Notes under the pieces: model-generated
What the model was told of the DNA's origin: nothing
Database searches by the model: none
Seen by the model: only the letters and a program-made list of their open reading frames with translations
Translations under genes and position numbers: made by a program
Assembly (NCBI RefSeq): GCF_900104455.1
Contig: NZ_FNHB01000001.1
Location: 434,001 to 498,000 of the forward strand
Direction of reading: 5' to 3'
Length of the DNA: 64,000 nt
Source of the DNA: Dendrosporobacter quercicolus
Lineage (GTDB): Bacteria > Bacillota > Negativicutes > DSM-1736 > Dendrosporobacteraceae
Shown: piece by piece, positions 1-9,172 of the stretch
Layout: every line of letters starts with the position of its first letter
Position numbering within the stretch: the stretch's first letter is position 1

Positions 1-1
1 G

Positions 2-190
2 GATACCGCCCAGGCGGTTCTGCAGCAAAACAAATTTTTCTTCGTTCCCGCCAATCAGTCAACGACTGCTTACAAAGCCTTTACCAATAAAAACATTAAG
101 TTATTAGACCATAAACCCGTTCTTACTGGCGAGGAGAAACGGCTGATCCTGGATAAATGGGTGCAATACGTACGCCTGAATTCCAGGTAG
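2..190 (+). CDS. C-terminal end of an unidentified protein (partial)
   Basis: An open frame enters from the left edge and ends with TAG at 188-190, encoding about 62 residues. The last residues (GEEKRLILDKWVQYVRLNSR) are charged and soluble-looking, with no membrane segment. It lies 31 bp upstream of rimO on the same strand, so the two may be cotranscribed. I do not recognise the family, and the start lies outside the window. Confidence 0.55.
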   Translation, partial: DTAQAVLQQNKFFFVPANQSTTAYKAFTNKNIKLLDHKPVLTGEEKRLILDKWVQYVRLNSR

Positions 191-221
191 AAACAGCAAA
201 CACACCCTAGGAGGAAACTGA

Positions 222-1556
222 ATGCTCAAAGCCGGATTTATCAGCCTTGGCTGTGCTAAAAATCTTGTAGATACCGAAGTAATGCTGGGGACCCTGGCCG
301 CCAATGCTATTGAGATAACCGCCAATCCTGATCAGGCCGACGTAATCATTGTCAATACCTGCAGCTTTATTGATTCGGCCAAAGAAGAATCCATCAACGC
401 CATCCTGCAGATGGCTGAGTACAAAAAACAGCACAATTGCCGGGCGCTTATCGTGGCGGGCTGCCTGGGACAGCGTTACCGGCAGGATTTACTGGAGGAA
501 CTGCCTGAGGTTGACGCTATTATTGGTACAAATGCCTGGCATCGTATTATGGAAGCGGTAAACGCCGCTTTAGCCGGAGAGCGGGTATTAATTGTCGGCG
601 ACACGGAAACCATTTATGATGAAACGATGCCCCGGATTGCTACCACGCCAACCTATACGTCTTATATTAAAGTTGCCGAGGGCTGTAACAACCGCTGTTC
701 TTACTGCGTTATCCCCATGGTGCGCGGCAATTACCGCAGCCGCCCGGTTCAGTCAATTGTCGCCGAGGTGAAAAATCTCGCAGTACAGGGTATTAAGGAA
801 ATCAATCTTATCGCCCAGGATACCACCAGTTACGGTTCCGATTTGTATGGAACGCCACGCTTGACTGAGTTGTTGAAAGAATTAGTGACCATTGACGGAG
901 TCGAGTGGATTCGCTTATTGTATTGTTACCCAAAATATTTTAGTGATGAGTTGATCGAACTAATTGCAAATCAACCTAAAATATGTAAATATATAGATAT
1001 GCCGCTGCAACATGCCCATGATGATATCCTCAAGGCCATGTACCGCCGCGACAGCCGCCGGACAATAGAAGAACTGCTCAATAAACTGCGGTCGTCAATT
1101 CCCGGGGTTGCCATTCGCACTTCCTTCATCGTCGGTTTTCCCGGTGAAACCGAGGAACATTATCAGGCGCTGAAAGAATTTGTCAGGGAGCAGCGCTTTG
1201 ATAAGGTTGGAGTTTTTACTTATTCCCGTGAAGAAGATACGCCTGCTTTTGCCCTGGCCAATCAGGTTGATGATGATGTTAAGCAGCAGCGTTATCATGA
1301 TTTGATGGCGCTGCAGTGCCAGATATCAGAAGAGTTAAATCAGTCTCTGGAGGGCCGGACGTTTGAGATATTAGTTGAAGGACGCGATCCTGAGCAACCA
1401 AATCTTGCCTTTGGCCGGTCTTACCGGGAAGCACTGGATATTGACGGTCAGATTTTTATTGAAAATGACGCCGACAGCAAACCGGGCGAAATAATCCGGG
1501 CCAAAATCATCCAAGGCTTTACGTATGATTTATTGGCTGAAAAGGCAACCAGTTAA
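222..1556 (+). CDS. rimO: Ribosomal protein S12 methylthiotransferase RimO
   Basis: Radical SAM methylthiotransferase that adds a methylthio group to an Asp of ribosomal protein uS12. The 444-residue length is normal. The N-terminal UPF0004 domain begins ISLGCAKNLVDTE. The radical SAM cluster motif is CNNRCSYC (CX3CX2C, about residue 156), and the C-terminus is a TRAM domain. AGGAGG ends 6 bp before the ATG. RimO rather than MiaB is chosen because of the LGCAKN(L)VD N-terminus; the MiaB paralogue is at 15.3 kb. Confidence 0.95.
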   Translation: MLKAGFISLGCAKNLVDTEVMLGTLAANAIEITANPDQADVIIVNTCSFIDSAKEESINAILQMAEYKKQHNCRALIVAGCLGQRYRQDLLEELPEVDAIIGTNAWHRIMEAVNAALAGERVLIVGDTETIYDETMPRIATTPTYTSYIKVAEGCNNRCSYCVIPMVRGNYRSRPVQSIVAEVKNLAVQGIKEINLIAQDTTSYGSDLYGTPRLTELLKELVTIDGVEWIRLLYCYPKYFSDELIELIANQPKICKYIDMPLQHAHDDILKAMYRRDSRRTIEELLNKLRSSIPGVAIRTSFIVGFPGETEEHYQALKEFVREQRFDKVGVFTYSREEDTPAFALANQVDDDVKQQRYHDLMALQCQISEELNQSLEGRTFEILVEGRDPEQPNLAFGRSYREALDIDGQIFIENDADSKPGEIIRAKIIQGFTYDLLAEKATS

Positions 1557-1565
1557 ATATTACTT

Positions 1566-1594
1566 TTGACAACAAGGTCTCACTAAAGTATTTA
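1566..1594 (+). promoter_or_regulatory. Putative sigma-A promoter upstream of cinA
   Basis: TTGACA (1566-1571), then 17 bp, then TATTTA (1589-1594), in the 215-bp gap between rimO and cinA. It would give cinA its own transcript. No pgsA gene is present in this gap. Confidence 0.45.
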
Positions 1595-1630
1595 TTCGAG
1601 TATATTACGGACAGTAGTTTATGAAAATAG

Positions 1631-1659
1631 TAGTGACAGGAGTTGTCCTGCTATTTTTT
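1631..1659 (+). terminator. Weak hairpin with T-run after rimO
   Basis: An imperfect stem (CAGG/CCTG with outer TAG/CTA and a 3-nt bulge) is followed by CTATTTTTTA. It lies between the putative cinA promoter and cinA, so it could be a rimO terminator or a leader attenuator. The stem is short. Confidence 0.35.
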
Positions 1660-1771
1660 ATTTGTCCGGGCCTTAAGAGGCTAAAGCTTCTGGCCGGCGC
1701 AGCCGGAATACATAAAAGGAGTTACAGAGCACCAGGCAATAGGATGCGAATACATAGCGGGAGGTTTACTG

Positions 1772-3028
1772 ATGATTGTAGAAATCTTAACAACCGGAAC
1801 GGAATTATTGCTCGGGCAAATTGTCAATACCAACGCCCCCTATCTGGCGCAGCAATTAAACAAGCTGGGCTTTGATGTATTGTACCAGACAACCATCGGG
1901 GATAACCGGGAACGAATGTCCAGCGTGCTCATCCAGGCTTTATCACGGGCTGACCTGGTCATTACTTCCGGCGGCCTTGGACCCACTCAGGGTGATATCA
2001 CAAAAGAAGTCTCCGCACAGGTTTTTAACCGTAAACTGGTTCTGCATGAACCCAGTAAAGCTAAAATTAAGTGCTTTTTTGCCGAGCGTCATGCCGCAAT
2101 GCCGGAAAGTAATTTGCGGCAGGCCATGATCCCGGAAGGCGCCGTCATCCTCAATAATGAAAGAGGCACCGCCCCTGGGGTTATTATTGAAAACAACGGG
2201 AAAACACTGATCAATTTACCGGGACCGCCGCATGAGCTGGAGTTTATGTTTGAACAGTATGTTGCGCCTTACCTAAAAGGTAAATATGGTGTACAAGGCG
2301 CAATTGTTTCCAGGGTGCTCAGAACCTATGGCCTGGGAGAATCCATGCTTGAGGAAAAAATAAAAGATTTAATTCTCGCCCAGAAAAATCCGACCATCGC
2401 TCTGCTTGCCCGGAAGGGGGAAGTGGTCATCCGGCTTACGGCCAGGGGCGAGACTGAATTAGAGGCCAACCAACTTATCGCTGAATTGGCAGAAACAATA
2501 ACACCGCGTATAAGTGAATACCTGTTTGGTATAGATGATGACAATATGGAATTTGTTGTCGGCCAAAACCTGCTGAGTAACAAGCTGTCCCTTGCGCTGG
2601 CCGAATCCTGCACCGGCGGGCTGGTCTCCAGCCGTTTAACCGATATTCCCGGCAGTTCGAGCTACCTGCAAGGGTCGGTTGTTTGCTATAGCAATGATGT
2701 TAAAGTACAGGACATCGGTGTGGCAAACGAAATCCTGTTACAGCATGGCGCTGTCAGCGAGCAAACTGCGATTGCAATGGCTGCTGGTATCCGGCGTAAG
2801 TTTTCAACCGATATCGGCGTTGGCGTGACAGGAATTGCCGGCCCGGGCGGCGCTACAGCGGATAAACCTGTTGGTCTGGTGTATATAGCAATTGATGGCC
2901 CGGCAGGTCCTAAATGCTATAAGAATCATTTTGAAGGACAACGTACTGAGATCAAGTTCCGTTCTTCCCAAGAAGCGCTTGATACGATAAGACGCTATGT
3001 ACGTGACCTAACTTTATTAGGAGGATAG
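1772..3028 (+). CDS. cinA: CinA family nicotinamide-nucleotide amidase / ADP-ribose pyrophosphatase-like protein
   Basis: A 418-residue, full-length CinA. The N-terminal MoaB/MogA-like domain (residues ~1-170) has TGTELLLGQ and SGGLGPTQGD. The C-terminal NMN deamidase (PncC) domain (~255-415) has LAESCTGGLVSSRL. The family recycles NMN to NaMN and is associated with competence in Gram-positives. GGGAGG precedes the ATG at 1772 by 7 bp. It sits between rimO and recA, an order common in Firmicutes. Confidence 0.93.
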   Translation: MIVEILTTGTELLLGQIVNTNAPYLAQQLNKLGFDVLYQTTIGDNRERMSSVLIQALSRADLVITSGGLGPTQGDITKEVSAQVFNRKLVLHEPSKAKIKCFFAERHAAMPESNLRQAMIPEGAVILNNERGTAPGVIIENNGKTLINLPGPPHELEFMFEQYVAPYLKGKYGVQGAIVSRVLRTYGLGESMLEEKIKDLILAQKNPTIALLARKGEVVIRLTARGETELEANQLIAELAETITPRISEYLFGIDDDNMEFVVGQNLLSNKLSLALAESCTGGLVSSRLTDIPGSSSYLQGSVVCYSNDVKVQDIGVANEILLQHGAVSEQTAIAMAAGIRRKFSTDIGVGVTGIAGPGGATADKPVGLVYIAIDGPAGPKCYKNHFEGQRTEIKFRSSQEALDTIRRYVRDLTLLGG

Positions 3029-3033
3029 TTAAT

Positions 3034-4611
3034 TTGAAAAAAGACACAGAGTTTTTTGGCGATATTCAATTAAGTAAAAAAATGCTGGCTGCAATTACTG
3101 AAATGGGGTTTGAAGAGCCATCACCCATCCAAAGCCAGACCATTCCGTTAGTACTGGCAGGAAATGATGTGATTGGCCAGGCTCAGACAGGTACCGGCAA
3201 AACCGCCGCCTTTGGCATACCGACCCTGGAAAGAATTGTTGATAACCGGCAAATTCAAGCGCTGGTGCTTACACCAACCCGCGAACTGGCCATTCAAATA
3301 TCGGAGGAATTAACAAAAATCGGCAAATTTAAGCGTATTAAAGCTCTGCCGATTTATGGCGGGCAGTCCATCGACCGGCAAATCCGGGCCTTGAAATTTG
3401 GTGTCCAGGTGGTCATTGGCACACCGGGGCGCTTACTTGACCATATCAGACGCAATACCATCAAACTGGACTCGGTGAAAACATTGATTCTGGACGAAGC
3501 CGATGAAATGCTGGATATGGGCTTTATTGACGATATCGAAACAATCATCCAGAATATCCCTGCCGAAGACCGCCAGACATTGCTATTCTCGGCGACGATG
3601 CCGGCTCCGATTGCCAAGCTGGCCGGGAGATACATGAAGCAGCCCCACAAAGTAACCATAAGCAAAGAGCAGCTTACCGTCCCCCTGATTGATCAGTGGT
3701 ATTATGAAACCAGAGAAAAACTGGAAGGTCTCTGCCGGGTATTGGATGTCGAGGAAATTGGCCGCTTAATTATCTTTTGCCGAACCAAAAAAGGCGTCGA
3801 TGATCTTGTCGCCTCACTTCAGGCCAGGGGCTATATGTCAGATGGCCTGCATGGCGATTTGAGCCAGTCTCAGCGCGACCGGGTCATGAAAAAGTTTCGT
3901 GACGGCAAACTCGAAATTCTGGTTGCCACCGATGTTGCCGCCAGAGGTCTGGATATTGAGGATATCACACACGTCATCAATTATGATATTCCTCAGGATC
4001 ACGAATCTTATGTCCATAGAATCGGCCGTACCGGCCGCGCGGGTAAAAAGGGATCGGCAATTACCTTTATTGAACCCCGTGAATACCGCCAGCTTAAAAT
4101 CATTGAAAAACTGGCGAAAACCCGGATTATTCGTAAACAGCTGCCATCTTCAGCCGATATTTTAGAACGCCAGCGGGAAGTTATCAAAACCCGTCTGGCT
4201 CAAACACTGGACCGCCGGGGTTTTACCGATTATCACTCCATTATTGTTGATTTATCGTCAGACTATGACCCGGTTGACATTGCTGCCGCGGCGGTAAAGC
4301 TGTATCAGGAAGGATATAAGGAAAAACCGGAGGAAACGGCTGCGCCTTTAGCCCATACCGGCGCCGAGCCCGGTATGGTCCGCTTATTTATCAATATTGG
4401 ACGATCCCAAAAAATCCGGCCTGAAGATATTGTCCGCACAATTGCCAATGAGGCCGATATACCGGGAAGTATGATTGGTGTAATTAATATTTACGATAAA
4501 TTTACGTTTGTCGAAATTCCGGAAGATGTTGCGGAAAGAGTAATGTCAGTTATGCACCGGAATACCATTAAAGGCTATAAAATTAATGTAGAACCGGCAA
4601 AAAGCCGATAA
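3034..4611 (+). CDS. DEAD-box ATP-dependent RNA helicase with DbpA-type RNA-binding domain
   Basis: A 525-residue cold-shock/ribosome-assembly type helicase. Visible motifs in order: AQTGTGKT (Walker A), PTRELA, TPGR, DEAD, SAT, and HRIGRTGR (motif VI). Residues ~440-523 form a DbpA-like RNA-recognition domain (MVRLFINIGR onward), as in DeaD/CsdA and DbpA/YxiN. The start is TTG at 3034 with AGGAGG at 3020-3025. It begins 5 bp after the cinA stop, so the two are one operon. Confidence 0.93.
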   Translation: MKKDTEFFGDIQLSKKMLAAITEMGFEEPSPIQSQTIPLVLAGNDVIGQAQTGTGKTAAFGIPTLERIVDNRQIQALVLTPTRELAIQISEELTKIGKFKRIKALPIYGGQSIDRQIRALKFGVQVVIGTPGRLLDHIRRNTIKLDSVKTLILDEADEMLDMGFIDDIETIIQNIPAEDRQTLLFSATMPAPIAKLAGRYMKQPHKVTISKEQLTVPLIDQWYYETREKLEGLCRVLDVEEIGRLIIFCRTKKGVDDLVASLQARGYMSDGLHGDLSQSQRDRVMKKFRDGKLEILVATDVAARGLDIEDITHVINYDIPQDHESYVHRIGRTGRAGKKGSAITFIEPREYRQLKIIEKLAKTRIIRKQLPSSADILERQREVIKTRLAQTLDRRGFTDYHSIIVDLSSDYDPVDIAAAAVKLYQEGYKEKPEETAAPLAHTGAEPGMVRLFINIGRSQKIRPEDIVRTIANEADIPGSMIGVINIYDKFTFVEIPEDVAERVMSVMHRNTIKGYKINVEPAKSR

Positions 4612-4684
4612 TTCGACGACACAATACACACACTTTAAGCAGGCCGGGTAAGGACGCCATGACCGGAATTTATGATTTCCGGCT

Positions 4685-4719
4685 GGATAAAAAAAGGGCA
4701 TCAGCCCTTTTTTTTATCC
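4685..4719. terminator. Bidirectional terminator between helicase and rpmE
   Basis: A near-perfect inverted repeat: GGATAAAAAAAGGGC, loop ATCA, then GCCCTTTTTTTTATCC. It has a T-run on both strands. It overlaps the last codons of rpmE on the minus strand and terminates the convergent helicase transcript. Confidence 0.9.
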
Positions 4720-4913
4720 AAACCGTACTTTTTGGTAAACCGTTCCAGCCGCCCGGTAGTGTCGACCACTTTCCGTACGCCGGTAAAAAAGGGATGGCAT
4801 TTTGAACAAACGTCAACTTTCAGCGTCTTTTTGGTTGAACCGGTAATAAAGCTGTTGCCGCAGGCACAGCTTACTACTGTTTGGTAATAGTCTGGATGGA
4901 TGCCGGTTTTCAT
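4701..4913 (-). CDS. rpmE: 50S ribosomal protein bL31
   Basis: A 70-residue bL31 of the zinc-binding type: CAC near residue 16 and CSKC at residues 36-39 give the four zinc cysteines. Typical features are MKTGIHPDY at the N-terminus and HPFFTG. The minus-strand Shine-Dalgarno (GGAGGGGAACG) precedes the ATG. It is transcribed convergently with the helicase and divergently from recA. Confidence 0.97.
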   Translation of the reverse strand: MKTGIHPDYYQTVVSCACGNSFITGSTKKTLKVDVCSKCHPFFTGVRKVVDTTGRLERFTKKYGLDKKKG

Positions 4914-4992
4914 ACGTTCCCCTCCTGGAAATATCAGTTAAAATAAATTATGCCGGGGGCAGTAGATGTATTCGCATCCGCAAATTTATTGA

Positions 4993-5022
4993 TTGACTTT
5001 ACGGAATAAGCATTTGTAAAAT
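4993..5022 (+). promoter_or_regulatory. recA promoter
   Basis: TTGACT (4993-4998), an 18-bp spacer, then TAAAAT (5017-5022), 28 bp before the recA start. I see no GAAC-N4-GTTC type LexA box in the rpmE-recA gap, unlike the clear box in front of lexA. Confidence 0.55.
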
Positions 5023-5049
5023 GTAGTTGGAAGTAGAGGGAGGATGATC

Positions 5050-6084
5050 ATGGACAAGCTAAAAGCATTAGAAAATGCGATGCGTCAGATTGAAAAAGAC
5101 TTTGGCAAGGGTTCCATTATGAAATTAGGTGAAGCTGCCGCTAAAATGAATATTGAAGTTATACCAACCGGAACTTTATCGTTAGATGTGGCCCTCGGCG
5201 TTGGCGGCGTTCCCCGCGGCAGAGTTGTTGAGATATACGGACCGGAATCTTCAGGCAAAACTACGGTGGCCCTGCACATCATTGCCCAGGCGCAGAAAGC
5301 GGGCGGCATTGCCGCTTTTATTGACGCTGAGCATGCGTTGGATCCCGTCTATGCGAAAAAACTGGGCGTTGATATCGATAATTTACTGATTTCCCAGCCT
5401 GACCACGGTGAACAGGCTTTGGAAATAGCAGATGCGCTGGTCCGCAGCGGAGCGATCGATGTTGTAGTCATCGATTCAGTCGCCGCCTTGGTTCCAAAAG
5501 CCGAAATTGAAGGCGAAATGGGCGATTCCCATGTCGGCCTGCAAGCCCGCCTGATGTCGCAGGCAATGCGCAAGCTGACCGGAATTATCAGTAAGTCCCG
5601 CACGACAGCAATCTTTATCAACCAGATCAGAGAAAAAGTGGGTGTCATGTTTGGCAGCCCCGAAACGACGACCGGCGGCCGGGCGCTGAAGTTTTATGCG
5701 TCCGTACGCCTGGATGTCCGGAAAATTGATACATTAAAGCTGGGCAATGAAATGGTCGGCAACCGTACCAGGGTAAAAGTGGTTAAAAATAAAATTGCGC
5801 CGCCCTTCAAGCAGGCTGAGTTTGATATCATGTATGGCCAGGGTGTATCTCATGAAGGCTGTCTGGTCGATATTGGAACAGAGCTGGAAATTATCGAGAA
5901 AAGCGGCGCATGGTATTCTTTTGCCGGTACCCGTTTAGGCCAGGGGCGGGAGAATGTTAAGGATTTCCTGCGGGAAAACGCTGCTCTTGCCGGTGAAATT
6001 GAAGTGAAAATACGGGAAAAGCTGATGTTAAACGCCAATACCGCCAAACCGGCGGTGACGGCTGAGGCTACGAAAGTTGAGTGA
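5050..6084 (+). CDS. recA: Recombinase A
   Basis: DNA strand-exchange ATPase and LexA co-protease. About 344 residues with Walker A GPESSGKT, the [12 protein letters not shown] signature region, and the L2-loop region [17 protein letters not shown] 5050 is preferred over ATG 5044 because AGGGAGG (5037-5043) is adjacent to 5044 but 6 bp from 5050. The recX start overlaps the 3' end. Confidence 0.98.
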   Translation: MDKLKALENAMRQIEKDFGKGSIMKLGEAAAKMNIEVIPTGTLSLDVALGVGGVPRGRVVEIYGPESSGKTTVALHIIAQAQKAGGIAAFIDAEHALDPVYAKKLGVDIDNLLISQPDHGEQALEIADALVRSGAIDVVVIDSVAALVPKAEIEGEMGDSHVGLQARLMSQAMRKLTGIISKSRTTAIFINQIREKVGVMFGSPETTTGGRALKFYASVRLDVRKIDTLKLGNEMVGNRTRVKVVKNKIAPPFKQAEFDIMYGQGVSHEGCLVDIGTELEIIEKSGAWYSFAGTRLGQGRENVKDFLRENAALAGEIEVKIREKLMLNANTAKPAVTAEATKVE

Positions 6085-6526
6085 AAAGCCGCTGGCTGCG
6101 GCTGTTAAAATGCTGTCGCTGCGCCTGCACAGCACGGCTGAGCTCCACTGTAAATTACTGGCCAAAGGCTATGATCCGGCAGAGATAGAACGAACGCTGG
6201 GCGAGTTGCAGCGGCGCGGATATCTTAATGACGCCGCGCTTTGCGATATGATCTACCGGAAATACCATGCGGCCTGCATGCATAGCGGCAGGGCTATCAT
6301 AGCCAGGCTCAAAGCCCGTGGCCTTGATGATGCGCTCATCAGAGCCACTATGCAGGAATACGCCGATTTAGACGAAAGCAGGGCTGCGCTCAATTTGCTG
6401 TACAAACGCTATCGTAACCCCGAAGAGGTTGATCCGGCCAAATGGATGAGGTATCTGGCGGGGAAAGGATTTTCTTATGAAATCATCAGACAGGCGGCCA
6501 AGCTGCTGAATGATCCTATTATGTAA
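6077..6526 (+). CDS. recX: Regulatory protein RecX
   Basis: Modulator of RecA filaments, 149 residues, with three-helix repeats typical of Rec[17 protein letters not shown], then [15 protein letters not shown], then [11 protein letters not shown]. The start is TTG at 6077, overlapping the recA stop by 8 bp, which indicates translational coupling. No ATG alternative exists near the N-terminal conserved region. Confidence 0.9.
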   Translation: MSEKPLAAAVKMLSLRLHSTAELHCKLLAKGYDPAEIERTLGELQRRGYLNDAALCDMIYRKYHAACMHSGRAIIARLKARGLDDALIRATMQEYADLDESRAALNLLYKRYRNPEEVDPAKWMRYLAGKGFSYEIIRQAAKLLNDPIM

Positions 6527-6555
6527 ATATTTATGTTTATTAGATTCCGGTTAAC

Positions 6556-6584
6556 TTGACACTACTTTCAAAAACATTTACAAT
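6556..6584 (+). promoter_or_regulatory. Strong sigma-A promoter of rny
   Basis: TTGACA (6556-6561), 17 bp, TACAAT (6579-6584). The transcript would carry a leader of about 160 nt before rny. Confidence 0.7.
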
Positions 6585-6645
6585 TAATTTATCCAATCGT
6601 GTTAAAAAGATAGTGTTTGTTTGTATTTACTTTTAGAAGAGTAGA

Positions 6646-6710
6646 ACCAATTGCTATAGGGGATCAATTGGTGAGAGACTTTTAAAAGCCGAGTTAAAGC
6701 ACTCGGCTTT
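6646..6710 (+). promoter_or_regulatory. Structured rny leader (two hairpins)
   Basis: Two inverted repeats lie in the untranslated leader: ACCAATTG (6646-6653) pairs with CAATTGGT (6665-6672), and AAAGCCGAGT (6685-6694) pairs perfectly with ACTCGGCTTT (6701-6710). The second resembles a terminator but is followed by ACCC rather than a T-run. It may be an attenuator, or a processing or stabilising element for rny mRNA. Confidence 0.45.
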
Positions 6711-6749
6711 ACCCTTATGATAATTTAAATATAAAGGAGGTGTAAGGTT

Positions 6750-8285
6750 ATCTTTGAAATTATTATTGCCGCTTTAATTGTAGGAATTGTGGGAGTCACA
6801 GCAGGGTATTGGGCGCGAAAGAAGACTGCTGAAACACAAATTAATTCAGCTGAAGAAGCCGCAAAAAAGATTGTGGAAGAAGCAGAACGTTCCGCGCAAG
6901 CCAAAAAGAAAGAAGCTTTGGTTGAAGCTAAGGAAGATATTCATAAACTGCGGGTTGAGCTGGATCGTGATACCAAGGAGCGCCGTTCCGAGCTGCAACG
7001 CTTAGAGCGCCGTTTGCTGCAAAAGGAAGAAAATCTTGACCGGAAAATTGACTCTCTCGAAAAAAAGGAAGAAATTCTTAGCCGCAAAGAAGCTGAGTTA
7101 GATAAAAGCCATGAGAAAATAACAGAATTGCATGCCAGACAATCAGCCGAATTGGAAAGAATCTCCGGTTTAACATCAGAAGAGGCCAGAACTATGCTGC
7201 TGGCAAGCGCTCAGGAAGAAATTAAGCATGAGACTGCGATGATGATTAAAGAGCTGGAGCAACAAGCAAAGGAAGAGGCTGATAAAAAGGCACGCGAAAT
7301 TATCTCTTTGGCAATTCAACGCTGCGCAGCAGACCATGTTGCTGAAACCACTGTCTCGGTGGTTGCCTTGCCCAATGACGAGATGAAAGGGCGTATTATC
7401 GGCCGTGAGGGTCGTAATATCAGAACCCTGGAAACGCTTACCGGTATTGATTTAATTATTGATGATACTCCAGAGGCTGTTATTCTATCAGGATTTGATC
7501 CTGTTCGTCGTGAAGTCGCCAGAATTGCTCTGGAAAAACTTATTACTGATGGGCGCATTCATCCTGCCCGGATTGAGGAAATGGTAGAAAAAGCCCAAAA
7601 AGAAGTTGAGCAAAGAATAAAAGAAGCTGGTGAACAGGCGACGTTCGAGACCGGAGTCCATGGGTTGCATCCGGAAATAATTAAACTGTTAGGACGCTTG
7701 AAGTACCGGACCAGTTATGGGCAAAACGTACTCAAGCATTCAATAGAAGTAGCGCATTTAGCCGGTGTAATGGCGGCTGAGCTGGGTGTTGATATAATGC
7801 TGGCCAAACGGGCCGGACTTTTGCATGATATCGGCAAAGCCGTTGATCATGAAGTAGAGGGTCCGCATGTTACGATCGGCGCTGATCTGGCTAAAAAATA
7901 CCGGGAAAGCGCCGAAGTAATTAATGCGATCGGGGCCCATCATGGCGATGAAGAACCAAAAACGGTGCAGGCAGTGCTGGTAGCAGCAGCCGATGCCGTT
8001 TCAGCCGCCCGTCCGGGCGCTCGCCGTGAAAGCCTGGAAAGCTATCTGAAACGTCTGACACGATTGGAAGAAATTGCTGAATCATTTGACGGTGTTGACA
8101 AATCATTTGCCATTCAGGCCGGCCGGGAAATACGGATTATGGTTAAACCGGATAAGATTGACGATTTGACCTCGGTGCGTTTGGCCCGTGATATTGTCAA
8201 AAAAATCGAAAGTGAACTTGAATACCCGGGACAGATCAGAGTTACGGTTATCCGGGAAACACGGGCGGTTGATTACGCCAAATAA
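6750..8285 (+). CDS. rny: Ribonuclease Y
   Basis: Membrane-anchored endoribonuclease that initiates mRNA decay. The N-terminal hydrophobic anchor ([14 protein letters not shown]) is encoded from about 6753. A long charged coiled coil (~30-190), a KH domain ([13 protein letters not shown]) and an HD domain with [10 protein letters not shown] (about residue 358) follow. The first in-frame ATG/GTG/TTG is GTG 6789, which would remove most of the anchor. AAAGGAGG (6733-6740) is spaced 9 bp from ATC 6750, so an ATC start is inferred, giving 511 residues, the normal family length. A sequencing error turning ATG into ATC is the alternative. Confidence 0.9.
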   Translation: MFEIIIAALIVGIVGVTAGYWARKKTAETQINSAEEAAKKIVEEAERSAQAKKKEALVEAKEDIHKLRVELDRDTKERRSELQRLERRLLQKEENLDRKIDSLEKKEEILSRKEAELDKSHEKITELHARQSAELERISGLTSEEARTMLLASAQEEIKHETAMMIKELEQQAKEEADKKAREIISLAIQRCAADHVAETTVSVVALPNDEMKGRIIGREGRNIRTLETLTGIDLIIDDTPEAVILSGFDPVRREVARIALEKLITDGRIHPARIEEMVEKAQKEVEQRIKEAGEQATFETGVHGLHPEIIKLLGRLKYRTSYGQNVLKHSIEVAHLAGVMAAELGVDIMLAKRAGLLHDIGKAVDHEVEGPHVTIGADLAKKYRESAEVINAIGAHHGDEEPKTVQAVLVAAADAVSAARPGARRESLESYLKRLTRLEEIAESFDGVDKSFAIQAGREIRIMVKPDKIDDLTSVRLARDIVKKIESELEYPGQIRVTVIRETRAVDYAK

Positions 8286-8298
8286 CAAACAGAAACCC

Positions 8299-8331
8299 AA
8301 ACGACCTTGTATTCATACGGGGTCGTTTTTT
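8299..8331 (+). terminator. rny terminator
   Basis: AAACGACC (8299-8306) pairs with GGTCGTTT (8321-8328), followed by a T-run. Confidence 0.8.
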
Positions 8332-8482
8332 CATATCATACTCATTCATTCCCGATCTTACTGGCCGGCCCGGACAAAATATCTTCCAGTAATTTAAAAG
8401 AGGATTTAGCTCATCTCTAGAGAATTAGAGTAATTAGAATTGATATTAAATTCTTTTGCGATTAGCGATTATTAAATGACGG

Positions 8483-9013
8483 ATGGTGAACCTTATGCTT
8501 AAATACCGACAAGACGATGAACAAGTTTCTGATGGTGTAAACCTGCTGATTTCAATCTTAGTGCGCTATCCTGAAATAGGCACCATCAGTTTTGATCCTA
8601 ATCATGAGTCCTTGAAATTGACTTTTATGCTATCCGGTATTCCTTCACCAACTGAATTTGCTGCGATTAAACGCCTGATATCAGATAGTACGGCAGCCTA
8701 TCATGAGCTGGAAGGTCTAAAGATTCGCAGCACGGATCTTCAAATGACTACTTATGAACAGGTAGCTATGCTTAATGTCATTCGTGATGTTGCAACCCTG
8801 TCCAAAAGCGAAATTGCCATTATGATTGCTTTATTGCGGGATAAATTTAAAGAGCGCCTGGTTACCGATTACAATGATTCGATGCTGGAGGAAGATTTGC
8901 TGGTGCAGGAAGAACTGATTGATAACATGTTGGAAAATATAAAGAAACATCATGCTGCTCATGGTCTGATCGGTATCAGAGAAGATGGCCGGGTTTTGGT
9001 TTTTAATAAATGA
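8483..9013 (+). CDS. Conserved-looking hypothetical protein
   Basis: A 176-residue acidic soluble protein between rny and ymdB. I do not recognise a domain. It has an alpha/beta N-terminal half (LLISILVRYPEIGTISFD) and a helical, Glu-rich C-terminal half. ATG 8495 is an alternative start (MLKYRQ) because GGATGGTGA is better spaced for it. A terminator follows at 9049. Function unknown. Confidence 0.75.
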   Translation: MVNLMLKYRQDDEQVSDGVNLLISILVRYPEIGTISFDPNHESLKLTFMLSGIPSPTEFAAIKRLISDSTAAYHELEGLKIRSTDLQMTTYEQVAMLNVIRDVATLSKSEIAIMIALLRDKFKERLVTDYNDSMLEEDLLVQEELIDNMLENIKKHHAAHGLIGIREDGRVLVFNK

Positions 9014-9048
9014 GGCCGCCAGCCTGCAAAACGCATAAACATTGATAA

Positions 9049-9087
9049 CCAGGGTAATTTAAACAATAATTACGCTGGCTTTTTTTA
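9049..9087 (+). terminator. Rho-independent terminator
   Basis: CCAGGGTAATT (9049-9059) pairs with AATTACGCTGG (9068-9078), followed by CTTTTTTTAT. It ends the transcript of the preceding hypothetical gene. Confidence 0.8.
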
Positions 9088-9172
9088 TCCGGTGGCTAGT
9101 GCTGCACCGACCCTGGGCGGAGAAAGGAAACATACTAAGGCGGAATCAATTCTTATTTAATGGAGGAATACC

